From Aestuariimicrobium ganziense (GTDB lineage Bacteria; Actinomycetota; Actinomycetes; Propionibacteriales; Propionibacteriaceae), in NCBI RefSeq assembly GCF_015352975.1, contig NZ_JACYIZ010000003.1:310001-374000 (forward strand): DNA of 64,000 bases. Reading direction: 5' to 3'. This document shows positions 1 to 7,966 of this stretch, piece after piece; within the stretch, counting starts at the first letter, position 1; each line of letters opens with the position of its first letter. The notes under the pieces were generated by a model. It was not told the DNA's origin, did no database searches, and was given only the letters and a program-made list of their open reading frames with translations. Both the position numbers and the translations under genes were made by a program.

Positions 1-609
1 GGCGCCGGTCTCGACGGGGTGATCGCCAAGCCCGTCGACCTGCTCTACCTCGAGGACAAGCGGGCGATGTACAAGATCAAGCACGAGCGCACTGCCGACT
101 GCGTGGTCGCCGGCTACCGCACCCACACCAGCGGCGACGACCGGATCGGGTCGCTGCTGCTCGGGCTGTACGCCGAGGACGGCACGCTCAACTCGGTCGG
201 GGTGATCGGGGCGTTCCCGATGGAGCGTCGCAAGGAACTGTTCGCCGAACTGCAGCCCTTGGTCACCGAGTTCGAGGGCCACCCGTGGAACTGGGGCCAG
301 GCCGACGAGAAGGTCAAGCCCGAGGCGCCTGCGGACGACCTGCCCGACAACCGCGACCAGAGTGTGCCCCGCACTCCGACCTCGAGCGCGCATTCCCGCT
401 GGAACGCCAAGAAGGACCTGTCGTTCACCCCGCTGCGCCCCGAGCGGGTGGTCGAGGTGCGTTACGACCACATGGAGGGCAACCGCTTCCGCCACACCGC
501 TCAGTTCGTGCGCTGGCGCGACGACAAGGACCCCGAGGACTGCACCTACGAGCAGTTGGACGAACCGGTGTCGTACCGGCTGGACGACGTGCTGGGGGCG
601 CAGGGGTGA
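1..609 (+). CDS. ATP-dependent DNA ligase, C-terminal part (5' end outside window)
   Basis: The reading frame is open from base 1, so the N-terminal part of the gene, including the adenylated lysine, lies outside the window. The visible 202 residues contain DGVIAK, which matches nucleotidyltransferase motif IV, and then KIKHERTADCVV, which matches motif V. An OB-fold-like C-terminal region follows. This pattern fits LigC/LigD-type ATP-dependent ligases of actinobacteria, which seal nicks during repair, rather than NAD-dependent LigA. The stop codon overlaps the GTG of the next gene by 4 nt (GTGA), suggesting translational coupling. The LigC versus LigD assignment is uncertain without the N-terminus. 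Confidence 0.85.
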   Translation, partial: GAGLDGVIAKPVDLLYLEDKRAMYKIKHERTADCVVAGYRTHTSGDDRIGSLLLGLYAEDGTLNSVGVIGAFPMERRKELFAELQPLVTEFEGHPWNWGQADEKVKPEAPADDLPDNRDQSVPRTPTSSAHSRWNAKKDLSFTPLRPERVVEVRYDHMEGNRFRHTAQFVRWRDDKDPEDCTYEQLDEPVSYRLDDVLGAQG

Positions 610-1820
610 GGCGCGCCGGGTTGGGCCGCACTGACCTTCCCGAGCGTTGGCCCGTCGTCGAGACCGGTGCGCCGGTGATGATGGTCGACCTCGACCGCTT
701 CGAGGCCAACGCCGAGGTGCTCGTCCAGCGAGCCGGCGGGCTGCCGATCAGGCTCGCCACCAAGTCGCTGCGCGTGCGGTCGCTGGTCGAACGCCTGCTG
801 GAGCGCCCCGGCTTCTCCGGCCTGCTGTGCTACTCGTTGGACGAGGCGTTGTGGCTCGCCGAGCACGGCCACACCGACCTGTTGGTGGCCTACCCGTCGG
901 TCGACGTCGAGGCCCTGCGCCGGCTGTCGAACGACGAACGCCGCTCGTCGCGGATCGCCCTGGTGGTCGACCAGGTCGCCCACCTCGACCTGATCGAGCG
1001 GGCCGCCGCACCCAGCCCGGCACCGATCCGGGTCGCCCTCGACATCGACTGTGGCTACGCCCTGCCCGGACGACCCGGGCGTGCGCCACGGGTGCTGGGC
1101 GCCCACCGCTCGCCAGTGCGCACCGTCGAGCAGGCCGTGGCCCTGGCTCGCGACGTGGTGCAGCGCCGCCGGTTCGCGCTGGCCGGGCTGATGTTCTACG
1201 ACGCCCAGATCGCCGGGGTCGCCGACACCACGTCGACCCGGGTGATGAAGCGCCGGTCGTGGGCCGACCTGGTCGGCCGGCGGGCAGCGATCACCCGCGC
1301 GGTCGGCCAACTCGCGCCGCTGGAGTTCGTCAATGCCGGTGGCACCGGTTCGTTGCACCTGTTCGGCCGGCTCGCCGACGACCCGGTGGTCACCGACGTC
1401 GCCGCGGGGTCGGGGCTGTTTGCCCCGACCCTGTTCGACCACTACGACCTGCCGAAGGGCTCGAGCCGGCTGCGTCCGGCCGCCTTCTACGGCTGCCCGG
1501 TGGTGCGCCGGCACTCCGACGAGGTGGTCGTGGTGGCCTCCGGTGGCTACCTGGCCTCCGGGCCTGCAGGGCGCGACCGCGCACCTCGTCCGGTGTGGCC
1601 GTCGGGGCTCAAGCTGTTCGGCCAGGAGGGTGCCGGCGAGGTGCAGACCCCACTGCGAGGACGAGCCGCCCGCGACCTCGACCTGGGCGACCTTGTCTGG
1701 TTCCGCCACGCCAAAGCCGGCGAGGTCACCGAACGGTTCGAGCAGGTGCTGCTGGTGCGCGACGGCGAGGTGGTCGAGAGCGTGCCGACCTATCGAGGAG
1801 AGGGACGAAACCATGGCTGA
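606..1820 (+). CDS. PLP-barrel amino acid aldolase/racemase-like protein
   Basis: This 404-residue protein resembles the alanine racemase N-terminal/D-threonine aldolase (DSD1-like) fold. MMVDLDRFEAN is followed by ATKSLR, whose lysine (about residue 53) should carry pyridoxal phosphate. A metal-binding D-threonine-aldolase-like C-terminal domain includes GCPVVRRHSDEV and GDLVWFRHAKAGE. The start is GTG, in a GTGA overlap with the ligase stop. The 3' end overlaps the next gene by 8 nt. In many actinobacteria this family (often called amino acid deaminase/aldolase) sits beside an aldonolactone oxidase, as here, but the substrate is not known from sequence. Confidence 0.8.
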   Translation: MRRAGLGRTDLPERWPVVETGAPVMMVDLDRFEANAEVLVQRAGGLPIRLATKSLRVRSLVERLLERPGFSGLLCYSLDEALWLAEHGHTDLLVAYPSVDVEALRRLSNDERRSSRIALVVDQVAHLDLIERAAAPSPAPIRVALDIDCGYALPGRPGRAPRVLGAHRSPVRTVEQAVALARDVVQRRRFALAGLMFYDAQIAGVADTTSTRVMKRRSWADLVGRRAAITRAVGQLAPLEFVNAGGTGSLHLFGRLADDPVVTDVAAGSGLFAPTLFDHYDLPKGSSRLRPAAFYGCPVVRRHSDEVVVVASGGYLASGPAGRDRAPRPVWPSGLKLFGQEGAGEVQTPLRGRAARDLDLGDLVWFRHAKAGEVTERFEQVLLVRDGEVVESVPTYRGEGRNHG

Positions 1821-3115
1821 GTGGCGCAACTGGGCCGACAACGTGCGCGCCTACGCCGTCGACGTGCACAGCCCCCGCGACGCCGAGGAACTGTCGGTGC
1901 TGGTCAAGGCGACCGCGGCCGTGCGTCGCCGCCTGCGTCCGGTGGGGTCGTGGCACTCCTTCAACGCGATCGCCTCACCCGCCGACCAGCAGGTACGCCT
2001 CGACCGGATGTCCGGCGTGGTCAGCCACGACCCGGCCACCGGACGAGCCCGGGTACGCGCGGGCACCGTGCTGCGCGACCTCAGTGAGGAGCTGTGGTCG
2101 CGAGGGTTGGGGTTGCCGAACCTGGGCGACTACGACGGCCAGACCCTGGCCGGGGCGGTCCACCGGCACCCACGGCACCGGGGTGGGCTTCCCCGGACTG
2201 TCGGAGGCGGTGGTCGGTGTCGAGATGGTGGTCGCCGACGGGTCGGTCGTCCGGATCGACGAGGCCCACGAGCCTGACCTGGTGCCCGCCGTGGCGCTGG
2301 GCCTGGGGGCGCTGGGCGTGGTCACCGAGTACGAACTGCAGTGCGTGCCGGCGTTCCTGCTGACCGCCCACGAGCGGCCCGACCGGTTGTCGGCGGTGCT
2401 CGACGGGCTCGAGGCGCGCGTACGTGGGGCCGACCACTTCGAGTTCTACTGGTTCCCGCACACCGACCGGGTGCTGACCAAGCACAACACCCGCATCGAC
2501 GACCTGTCAGCGGCAGCCCCGCTGCCCGGGTGGCGGCAACGACTGGACGACGACCTGCTCTCGAACACAGTCTTCGAGGGCCTCAACCGGGTCGCCAGGC
2601 GGGCCCCGCTGGCGGTGCCCGCCCTGAACGCCGTCGCCTCGCGCGGGTTGAGCGAGCGCCGCTACACCGACCGGGCCCACCGGGTGTTCGCCACCCAGCG
2701 CAGCGTGCGGTTCACCGAGACCGAGTTCTCGGTGCCGATCGACCAGGTCGGCTGGGTGCTGCAGGAGTTGCGGCGTTGGTTGCGTCGTAGCGGTGAGCGG
2801 GTCGCCTTCCCGCTCGAGGTGCGTTTCGCGGCACCGGACGACCGGTGGCTGTCGACCTCGTGGGGACGCGAGTCGGCCTACATCGCCGTCCACCAGTACC
2901 ACCGCGCGTCCAACGAGGCCTGGTTCTCGGCGTTCTGGGACGTGGTGCGCGGACTGGGCGACGCTCGTCCGCACTGGGGCAAGATGCACCCGCTGCTGCA
3001 CGACGACCTGCGGGGCCTCTACCCGCGGATGGACGAGTTCGTCGCGCTGCGCGACCGGTTCGACCCCGAACGCACCTTCGGCAACCCGCACCTGGAGCGG
3101 GTGCTGGGGCGCTGA
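1813..3115 (+). pseudogene. D-arabinono-1,4-lactone oxidase family, interrupted by a frameshift
   Basis: The gene starts at ATG 1813 (MAEWRNWADN). The FAD-binding PCMH region is seen in RLRPVGSWHSFN and NLGDYDGQTLAGA. The frame then changes at about 2158-2162: the codon GTC is followed by a single C before the next frame resumes with TGTHGTGVGF, a motif that normally continues the same domain. The second part runs to the stop at 3115 and keeps the ALO C-terminal domain, including the diagnostic HWGKMH. The shift is equivalent to losing 2 nt. The intact family members are membrane or cytosolic flavin oxidases acting on sugar lactones or alditols. The break could be real decay or a sequence error. 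Confidence 0.85.
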
Positions 3116-3116
3116 T

Positions 3117-3300
3117 TCAGGCCGTCCAGCCCCGGGCCAGGGCGCGCAGGTGGGCGAGCGCCGGGTGAAGGCGACGTGGTACAGGTCAGGGTTGGCCAAC
3201 GCCCAGCGCCGGTACGCGACCCCCAGGCGGCACAGCCTCTCGAGCGGGTCGTCGCTGGAGGGGGCATCGCGTTGGCTGGCGGTGAAGCCGCTGGTGGCCG
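3117..3300 (-). pseudogene. TetR-family regulator, C-terminal remnant
   Basis: Read on the minus strand, about 3175-3290 encodes ASQRDAPSSDDPLERLCRLG followed by YRRWALANPDLYHVAF, typical of the ligand-binding domain of TetR/AcrR repressors. No helix-turn-helix region is present; the frame ends at the junction with the opposite-strand remnant near 3290-3300. Close to the 3' end the coherent reading moves to another frame (LAHLRALARGWTA then TGA at 3117-3119), so a frameshift has also occurred. The stop lies 2 nt beyond the stop of the upstream oxidase gene. I regard this as a decayed gene with no function of its own. Confidence 0.65.
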
Positions 3301-3681
3301 GTGTTCATCGCCATGCCTCGGATGCTCGCCCACCTGGCCCGCAATCCCCGCGTGGGCATGCTGGGCCAGCACCTGTGGTTCGGTCGCACCACGCTGATGC
3401 TGTCGTACTGGCGAAGCCCCGAGCACCTGCAACGCTTCGCCTCCGACCGCGATGCCCCGCACCTCGAGCCGTGGCGCCGGTTCACCCGGCGGATCGGGGG
3501 CGACGGCACGGTCGGCATCTGGCACGAGACCTACCAGGCGTCACCGGGCCAACGTGAGGTGGTCTACGTCGACATGCCCGACTTCGGTCTGGGTGGGGTG
3601 ATGGGTGTCGAGCCGGTCGGACGCGGCACCGCGACCGCGCGTCAGCGGCTGCGCCGGGGCGCCGAGGAGGACTCACAGTAG
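3286..3681 (+). pseudogene. DUF4188 monooxygenase-like protein, N-terminally truncated
   Basis: The frame runs WWPVFIAMPRMLAHLARNP, then FGRTTLMLSYWRSPEHLQRF and GIWHETYQ, which I recognise as the DUF4188 family (small heme/monooxygenase-like proteins with a dimeric ferredoxin fold). The first strand and helix expected ahead of WWPVF are missing, and an in-frame TGA at 3283-3285 closes the frame upstream. A GTG at 3301 could still start a short product, but there is no ribosome-binding site. It lies head-to-head with the TetR remnant; both have lost their 5' ends at the same point, so one deletion probably removed the shared promoter region. Confidence 0.65.
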
Positions 3682-3726
3682 GAGGTGACCCTGCTGACAG
3701 CGTCCACACAGGCTGACTGGGTTCAG

Positions 3727-3760
3727 TGGTGATCACCAAGGGCCGCCCACCGGGGCGGCC
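3727..3760 (+). promoter_or_regulatory. Palindrome TGGTGATCACCA followed by an 8-bp hairpin in a 5' leader
   Basis: Bases 3727-3738 form a perfect 12-bp palindrome. It is followed immediately by a perfect 8-bp stem with a 4-nt loop (GGCCGCCC/GGGCGGCC, 3741-3760). The Shine-Dalgarno GAGGAG at 3768-3773 and the ATG at 3780 follow. The palindrome could be a repressor operator; the hairpin could be a terminator for the upstream remnant or a leader structure. Both roles are inferred from position only. Confidence 0.4.
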
Positions 3761-3779
3761 ACCAGACGAGGAGTTCACC

Positions 3780-4433
3780 ATGTTCACGAAGAAGTTCGCC
3801 CTGGCCACGGCCGGACTGGCCACCGCCGCCATCGCCGGGCTCGGCCTGCTCAGCAGCGGCAGCATGGCCCAGGCCGAGACCGCCAACCCGACCTCGACCC
3901 CCAGCGCCACCACGTCGGCGACGGCCGGCACCGGGCAGGGCACGCCCGACCAGGACGGCAACGGCTGCGAGGGACGCGGTGGCAAGGGTGGCCCGGGTCA
4001 CAGCCACACCGCAGCGACTTCGGACGAGACCGCGAAGGTGACGGCTGCGGTCAAGGCCAAGGACGCCACGATCACCGTCGAGAACGTGATGAAGGACGAG
4101 GACGGTTCGTTCGACGTGCGTGGCACCAAGGACGGCAGCCCGGTGCACGTGGAGGTGTCGGCCGACCTGAAGACCATCGAGGTGCTCGATGCCGCCGATC
4201 GTGGCGGCCGTGGGCCGGGCGGGCGCGGTGGTCATGACCACACCGCGGCCACCACCGACGAGACCGCGAAGGTGACGGCTGCGGTCAAGGCCAAGGACGC
4301 CACGATCACGGTCGAGAACGTGATGAAGGACGAGGACGGTTCGTTCGACGTGCGTGGCACCAAGGACGGCAGCCCGGTGCATGTCGAGGTGTCGGCCGAC
4401 CTGAAGACCATCGAGGTGCGCACCAAGCGCTGA
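3780..4433 (+). CDS. Secreted protein with two tandem PepSY-like repeats
   Basis: The 217-residue product begins with a Sec-type signal peptide (MFTKKFALATAGLATAAIAG, cleavage near AQA-ET). A low-complexity linker rich in T, S, G and H follows. Two nearly identical ~53-residue repeats start at DETAKVTAAVKAK and end SADLKTIEV; their layout (small acidic/hydrophobic strands, VRGTKDGSPVHVEVS) resembles PepSY domains, which often bind or inhibit extracellular enzymes. The two DNA copies (4026-4184 and 4260-4418) differ at only about three positions, so the duplication is recent. The start is chosen from the strong GAGGAG seven bases upstream. Glycine/histidine stretches (GHSHT, GGHDHT) may bind metal. 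Confidence 0.8.
   Translation: MFTKKFALATAGLATAAIAGLGLLSSGSMAQAETANPTSTPSATTSATAGTGQGTPDQDGNGCEGRGGKGGPGHSHTAATSDETAKVTAAVKAKDATITVENVMKDEDGSFDVRGTKDGSPVHVEVSADLKTIEVLDAADRGGRGPGGRGGHDHTAATTDETAKVTAAVKAKDATITVENVMKDEDGSFDVRGTKDGSPVHVEVSADLKTIEVRTKR
4026..4418 (+). repeat. Near-identical tandem coding repeat, 234-bp period
   Basis: Bases 4026-4184 recur at 4260-4418 with about three substitutions (C/G, C/T and G/C changes, all silent). The 75-bp spacers between units encode a Gly/His-rich linker. Silent-only divergence indicates a young duplication under protein-level constraint, or recent gene conversion. Confidence 0.9.
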
Positions 4434-4445
4434 GCCGCCTCGCGC

Positions 4446-4484
4446 GAGGCCCGGGAGCACCGATCAGGGTGCCTCCCGGGCCTC
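4446..4484. terminator. Bidirectional hairpin terminator
   Basis: GAGGCCCGGGAG pairs perfectly with CTCCCGGGCCTC, with extra pairing inside. It lies between two convergent genes (ends at 4433 and 4508). There is no long T run, as is common in high-GC actinobacteria, so it can serve both strands. Confidence 0.75.
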
Positions 4485-4507
4485 GTCAGGTGTGGGGCGG
4501 TGGGGCC

Positions 4508-5083
4508 TCAATCGTGGGGCGGGGTCCACTGCGGGTCGCGTCCGATGATCGCGACCAGGCGGGCGATCGCGGGGCGCGACTCGTCCAGCACCACCGGGGT
4601 GCCGAACTGGCCCGAGGCGGCCAGGGTGTCCTTCATCGCCGTCATGCCGTTCGCCATGCCCTCGACCATGCCCGGGTCGAGGTTGGCCTCCTGACCGCTG
4701 GCCCTGGCGAGGTCCCAGGAGTGCATCGCCACGTCGGAGATGTAGTACTGGGCGATCACCTGCTCCAGCGGCACCTGCTGACCGTCGTCCTGCCCGGGTG
4801 GGGTGACCATGGCGCCGGCGCGCTCGGGATCGTCCAACATGTCCTGCACCTGGCTGCTGAAGCCGGGCCAGACGCCGGCCGGGTCGTCCTCGCCGGCGGC
4901 GACGTCGGGGAAGTCGACCTCCATGGCGTGCAGGAAGCCGGGGAACCAACTGGTGAGGTGGCCGATGATGTCGCGGGCGCGCCACTCCTTGACCGGGGTC
5001 GGGGCGTCCCAGTCGGTGACGCCGTCGACCAGGCGGCTGAACTCTGCCGCGACTGCTGCGTGCTGCTCTGAGATCTGGCTCAT
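4508..5083 (-). CDS. TIGR03086-like DinB/maleylpyruvate-isomerase-fold protein
   Basis: This 191-residue protein has the mycothiol-dependent maleylpyruvate isomerase N-terminal (DinB-like) layout. Helix 1 contains FSRLVDGVTDWDAPTPVKEW, followed by ARDIIGHLTSW with the first metal-ligand histidine and SDVAMHSWDLARA with the second. Family members are four-helix metal proteins thought to use mycothiol; the substrate is unknown. The start ATG at 5083 is preceded by TAGAGT and exactly 6 nt, fitting a leaderless transcript. It is transcribed away from the VanZ/PAP2 pair only in the sense that they share the strand; the gap to the VanZ stop is 9 bp. Confidence 0.75.
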   Translation of the reverse strand: MSQISEQHAAVAAEFSRLVDGVTDWDAPTPVKEWRARDIIGHLTSWFPGFLHAMEVDFPDVAAGEDDPAGVWPGFSSQVQDMLDDPERAGAMVTPPGQDDGQQVPLEQVIAQYYISDVAMHSWDLARASGQEANLDPGMVEGMANGMTAMKDTLAASGQFGTPVVLDESRPAIARLVAIIGRDPQWTPPHD

Positions 5084-5092
5084 GCGGCCACT

Positions 5093-5503
5093 CTAGGCGG
5101 CGCTCGACCCACCCGTCCGTTGCTTGGACGAGCGACCGCTGGCCCGGTCGACCAGCACGCCGACGCCGACGCCCAGCGCCACCCCGACCAAGTCGGCGAC
5201 CGCGTCGAGTGGGTCGCCCTGTCGGCGTCCCAGCAGCCAGGACTGCACCAGTTCGGAGACCACCGCGTGTGCTGCGAACGCTGCCACCACCCAGCGTCGT
5301 CCTGACAGGAACCTCGTCCAACCCAGCGCCACCGGCACCCCGAAGCCGAGCAGGTGGGCGACCTTGTCGGTGTGACGGGGCCAGGTCGAGTCGACCTCAG
5401 GACTGGGGGAGTACAGAACGATCAGGTGGAACACGGTCGCCACCACGAAGGCCAGAGTCAGGGTCGCCACCCACCAGCGGGGACGAGGCCTCGACCCACT
5501 CAC
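5093..5503 (-). CDS. VanZ-like integral membrane protein
   Basis: The 136-residue protein has about four hydrophobic helices. TLAFVVATVFHLIVLY, KVAHLLGFGVPVALGW, WVVAAFAAHAVVSELVQ and DLVGVALGVGVGVLVD follow each other with the VanZ-type conserved DKVAHLLGFG and SELVQ motifs. The start is GTG in a 4-nt GTGA overlap with the stop of the PAP2 gene, so the two are coupled. VanZ proteins are poorly understood; some are linked to glycopeptide or envelope phenotypes. Pairing with a PAP2 phosphatase suggests an envelope-lipid role. Confidence 0.75.
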   Translation of the reverse strand: MSGSRPRPRWWVATLTLAFVVATVFHLIVLYSPSPEVDSTWPRHTDKVAHLLGFGVPVALGWTRFLSGRRWVVAAFAAHAVVSELVQSWLLGRRQGDPLDAVADLVGVALGVGVGVLVDRASGRSSKQRTGGSSAA

Positions 5504-6354
5504 TGCACGGTGCCGGAGGGCTTGGCCTCGCCCAGTTCCTCCGGCGAGGGCACGTCGGCGGCCTCTTCGAGTTGTCGGTGGTAGCGGTGGTGGGTCAGGT
5601 GCAGCCGGTGCGCAACCACCATCACCACGATCCAGCCGGCGCCCAGGACCCAACCCGAGATCACGTCACTGAGCCAGTGGTGACCCAGGTAGACCCGGCT
5701 CAGGCCCATCAGCAGCGAGTACAGCCCGGCTGCGACCACGATCGAGACCATGCCAGCCCGGTGGCGAACCCGTGTGAGCAGGATGTAGGCGATCATCCCC
5801 GACAGCACCGTGGCGTTCATGGCGTGGCCCGACGGGAAGCTGAACGAGTGCTCGAACGGCGGGATGGCATCCGACAGTGGCGGACGGTGGCGGGCGATCA
5901 GCAACTTGCCGGCGATGGTGATCGCCAGCGATCCGATGCCGGCCAGGCCGGCGAGCACGATCGGCGTCCAACTCTTCCAGCGCCACGACAACAGACCCAT
6001 CGACACAGCGACCAGGATCGGGGTGACCACGGGCCCGCCGATCGTGGTGAACCAGGTCACCGCAGTGGCCGCCCAGGCCGGTCGGCGCTCTATCGCCCAG
6101 TCGAGCACGCTGCGGTCGAAGCGCACCATCCACTCCTGGTCACGCACCATCTCGTACAGCTCGCCGAACACGATGGCGGTGAGGAAGGCGCCCAGCGCGC
6201 CGACCGCGATCAGGGCGATCATCACCCAGCGCCAGGTCGTCCACTTGCTGGCGGCCAGGATCAGACGGGCCAGCAGCCGTCCGGGCGGGGACTTCCACTG
6301 GGCGAGGTCACGGTCGCCAATGGTCTCCTCGAAGGGGCGTGCTGTCAGGTCCAT
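5500..6354 (-). CDS. PAP2-family membrane phosphatase
   Basis: This 284-residue polytopic protein carries the complete phosphatidic acid phosphatase type 2 signature in order: KLLIARHRPP, then FPSGHAMNA with the catalytic histidine, then SRVYLGHHWLSD with the nucleophilic histidine and aspartate. About six transmembrane helices surround these motifs. PAP2 enzymes dephosphorylate lipid phosphates such as phosphatidate or undecaprenyl diphosphate at the outer face of the membrane. The start is taken as the ATG giving MDLTARPFEE; an upstream in-frame ATG at 6372 is possible, since no clear ribosome site distinguishes them. It is translationally coupled to the VanZ-like gene. Confidence 0.85.
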   Translation of the reverse strand: MDLTARPFEETIGDRDLAQWKSPPGRLLARLILAASKWTTWRWVMIALIAVGALGAFLTAIVFGELYEMVRDQEWMVRFDRSVLDWAIERRPAWAATAVTWFTTIGGPVVTPILVAVSMGLLSWRWKSWTPIVLAGLAGIGSLAITIAGKLLIARHRPPLSDAIPPFEHSFSFPSGHAMNATVLSGMIAYILLTRVRHRAGMVSIVVAAGLYSLLMGLSRVYLGHHWLSDVISGWVLGAGWIVVMVVAHRLHLTHHRYHRQLEEAADVPSPEELGEAKPSGTVQ

Positions 6355-6523
6355 CCGCACATTGTGGTGCATCGCGGTGTGCGCGCGCTCCTGACCCGTC
6401 CCGCCCTCGCCCGCGCAGACAGGCCACCACCGCCCAAAAGGGTGCAGGGCCGAACCGGTCAGGGATGCTGCGGCATGGCGGCCCGTAGCGTCGAACGCGA
6501 ACCCCAACCCGGAAGAGGCATCG

Positions 6524-7429
6524 ATGAACCCCAGCAGCAAGTCCCCCCGCACCGAGTCCAGCGCAGAGTCCCAGCGCGCCGACCTGTCGTCCATCCCCGC
6601 GCAGAAGCAGCCCTGGCCGGGCACGGTCAGCGACCTCGACCCGCATCCCGACCACGGCGAGCAGGCCTGGACCCCGCGCGGGCGCCTCGAGGGCAAGCGT
6701 GCGCTGATCACCGGCGGTGACTCCGGCATCGGACGAGCCGTCGCGGTCACCTTCGCGCTCGAGGGTGCCGACGTGGTGATTGGACACTTGCCCGAGGAGC
6801 AGGAGGACGCCGAGGAGACCAAGCGCCTGGTCGAACAGGCCGGACGCACGTGCGAACTCGTCGCCGGAGACCTGCGCACCCTGGAGGAGAACAAGAAGCT
6901 CGGCGACGCCGCGGTCAAGGCCTTGGGCGGTCTCGACGTACTGGTCTGCAACGCCGCCTACCAGATGGCCTTCGACGAGGTGGAGAAGTTCCCCGAGCAC
7001 CAGATCGAGCGCACCTTCGCCACCAACGTGTTCTCACCGTTCTGGCTGGTGCAGCACCTGGCCGACGAACTCGAGGGCGGCGGTGTCGCGCTGGTCACCA
7101 CCTCGGTGCAGGCCTACCAGCCCTCGGAGCACCTGCTCGACTACGCCGCCACCAAGGCTGCGCTGAACAACCTGGTGGTCAACCTCGCCGCCGACCTGGG
7201 CCCGCGCGGCATCCGGGTCAACGCGGTCGCTCCCGGGCCGATCTGGACTCCGCTGATCCCGGCGACCATGTCGGAGAGCAAGGTCAAGGACTTCGGCGCC
7301 GACACCCCGCTGGGGCGTGCCGGGCACCCGGTCGAGGTGGCCGCAGCGTTCGTCTTCCTCGCCTCGGACGAGGCCAGCTACGTCTCAGGAACGGTCCTCG
7401 GGGTGACCGGGGGCAAGGCCGTCTTCTGA
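6524..7429 (+). CDS. SDR-family oxidoreductase of the YghA/YhxC type
   Basis: The 301-residue protein has the N-terminal extension typical of the YghA subgroup (QPWPGTVSDLDPHPDHGEQ) before the Rossmann glycine motif TGGDSGIG. The structural motif LVCNAA, the catalytic serine in VTTSVQAYQPS and the YAATK tyrosine/lysine pair are all present, followed by GPIWTPLIPATM. It should be a soluble NAD(P)-dependent dehydrogenase or reductase. The start ATG has an upstream GGAAGAGG. It is divergent from the PAP2 gene. Substrate cannot be inferred; relatives are often stress-inducible aldehyde or ketone reductases. Confidence 0.85.
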   Translation: MNPSSKSPRTESSAESQRADLSSIPAQKQPWPGTVSDLDPHPDHGEQAWTPRGRLEGKRALITGGDSGIGRAVAVTFALEGADVVIGHLPEEQEDAEETKRLVEQAGRTCELVAGDLRTLEENKKLGDAAVKALGGLDVLVCNAAYQMAFDEVEKFPEHQIERTFATNVFSPFWLVQHLADELEGGGVALVTTSVQAYQPSEHLLDYAATKAALNNLVVNLAADLGPRGIRVNAVAPGPIWTPLIPATMSESKVKDFGADTPLGRAGHPVEVAAAFVFLASDEASYVSGTVLGVTGGKAVF

Positions 7430-7437
7430 GGCCTGCG

Positions 7438-7914
7438 TCAGCGCCCCAGCTCGAGTCCGGTGACCTCGACGATCGAGGCCACCAGGGCGCCGAAGTGCTC
7501 CCCGAAGTGGGGTGAACGCAGCTTCAGGTTCCCGCCGTCGTGCTTCACCAGCAAGGTGGTGACGCCCTGCGCCTGCTGCAGGCCCAGTTGCCGGATGCTC
7601 TGGGTCGGGATCTCGACGATCGCACGGCTGGTCTCGCCCTTGGGGGCACTGATCATCGCCTCAGTGACCACCACCTCGCGCCGGCCCATGCCCAGCATTC
7701 GGAAGGAGGCGATCGCCAGCGGAACGCCGATGGCCACCAGCGCGGCGAAGACCACCCACACGTACTCGGAGTCGAGGGGCACAGCGCCGAACACCGACAA
7801 CCCCCAGTCCTTGACGATCGCGAGCACCCCGCCGATGGCCAACGCCAGACCGAGCACCACTCCCAGCAACGCGGTGGTCTTCGGTAGGCGGTACTCGAAC
7901 CGCTGCTCCCGCAT
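7438..7914 (-). CDS. Two-helix membrane protein with PH-like C-terminal domain
   Basis: This 158-residue protein of unknown function has two transmembrane helices near the N-terminus (ALLGVVLGLALAIGGVLAIV and VWVVFAALVAIGVPLAIASF). A soluble tail follows (REVVVTEAMISA, IVEIPTQSIRQL, GGNLKLRSPHFGEH) whose alternating strands resemble bacterial PH-like domains. It is convergent with the SDR gene (9-bp gap) and sits upstream of the flavin enzyme pair on the same strand only by proximity. I do not recognise a named family. Confidence 0.6.
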   Translation of the reverse strand: MREQRFEYRLPKTTALLGVVLGLALAIGGVLAIVKDWGLSVFGAVPLDSEYVWVVFAALVAIGVPLAIASFRMLGMGRREVVVTEAMISAPKGETSRAIVEIPTQSIRQLGLQQAQGVTTLLVKHDGGNLKLRSPHFGEHFGALVASIVEVTGLELGR

Positions 7915-7966
7915 CAGGAACCCCCTTGCTTGATCGGCACTCGAAGCACCCTAAGGCGTTGCCGGG

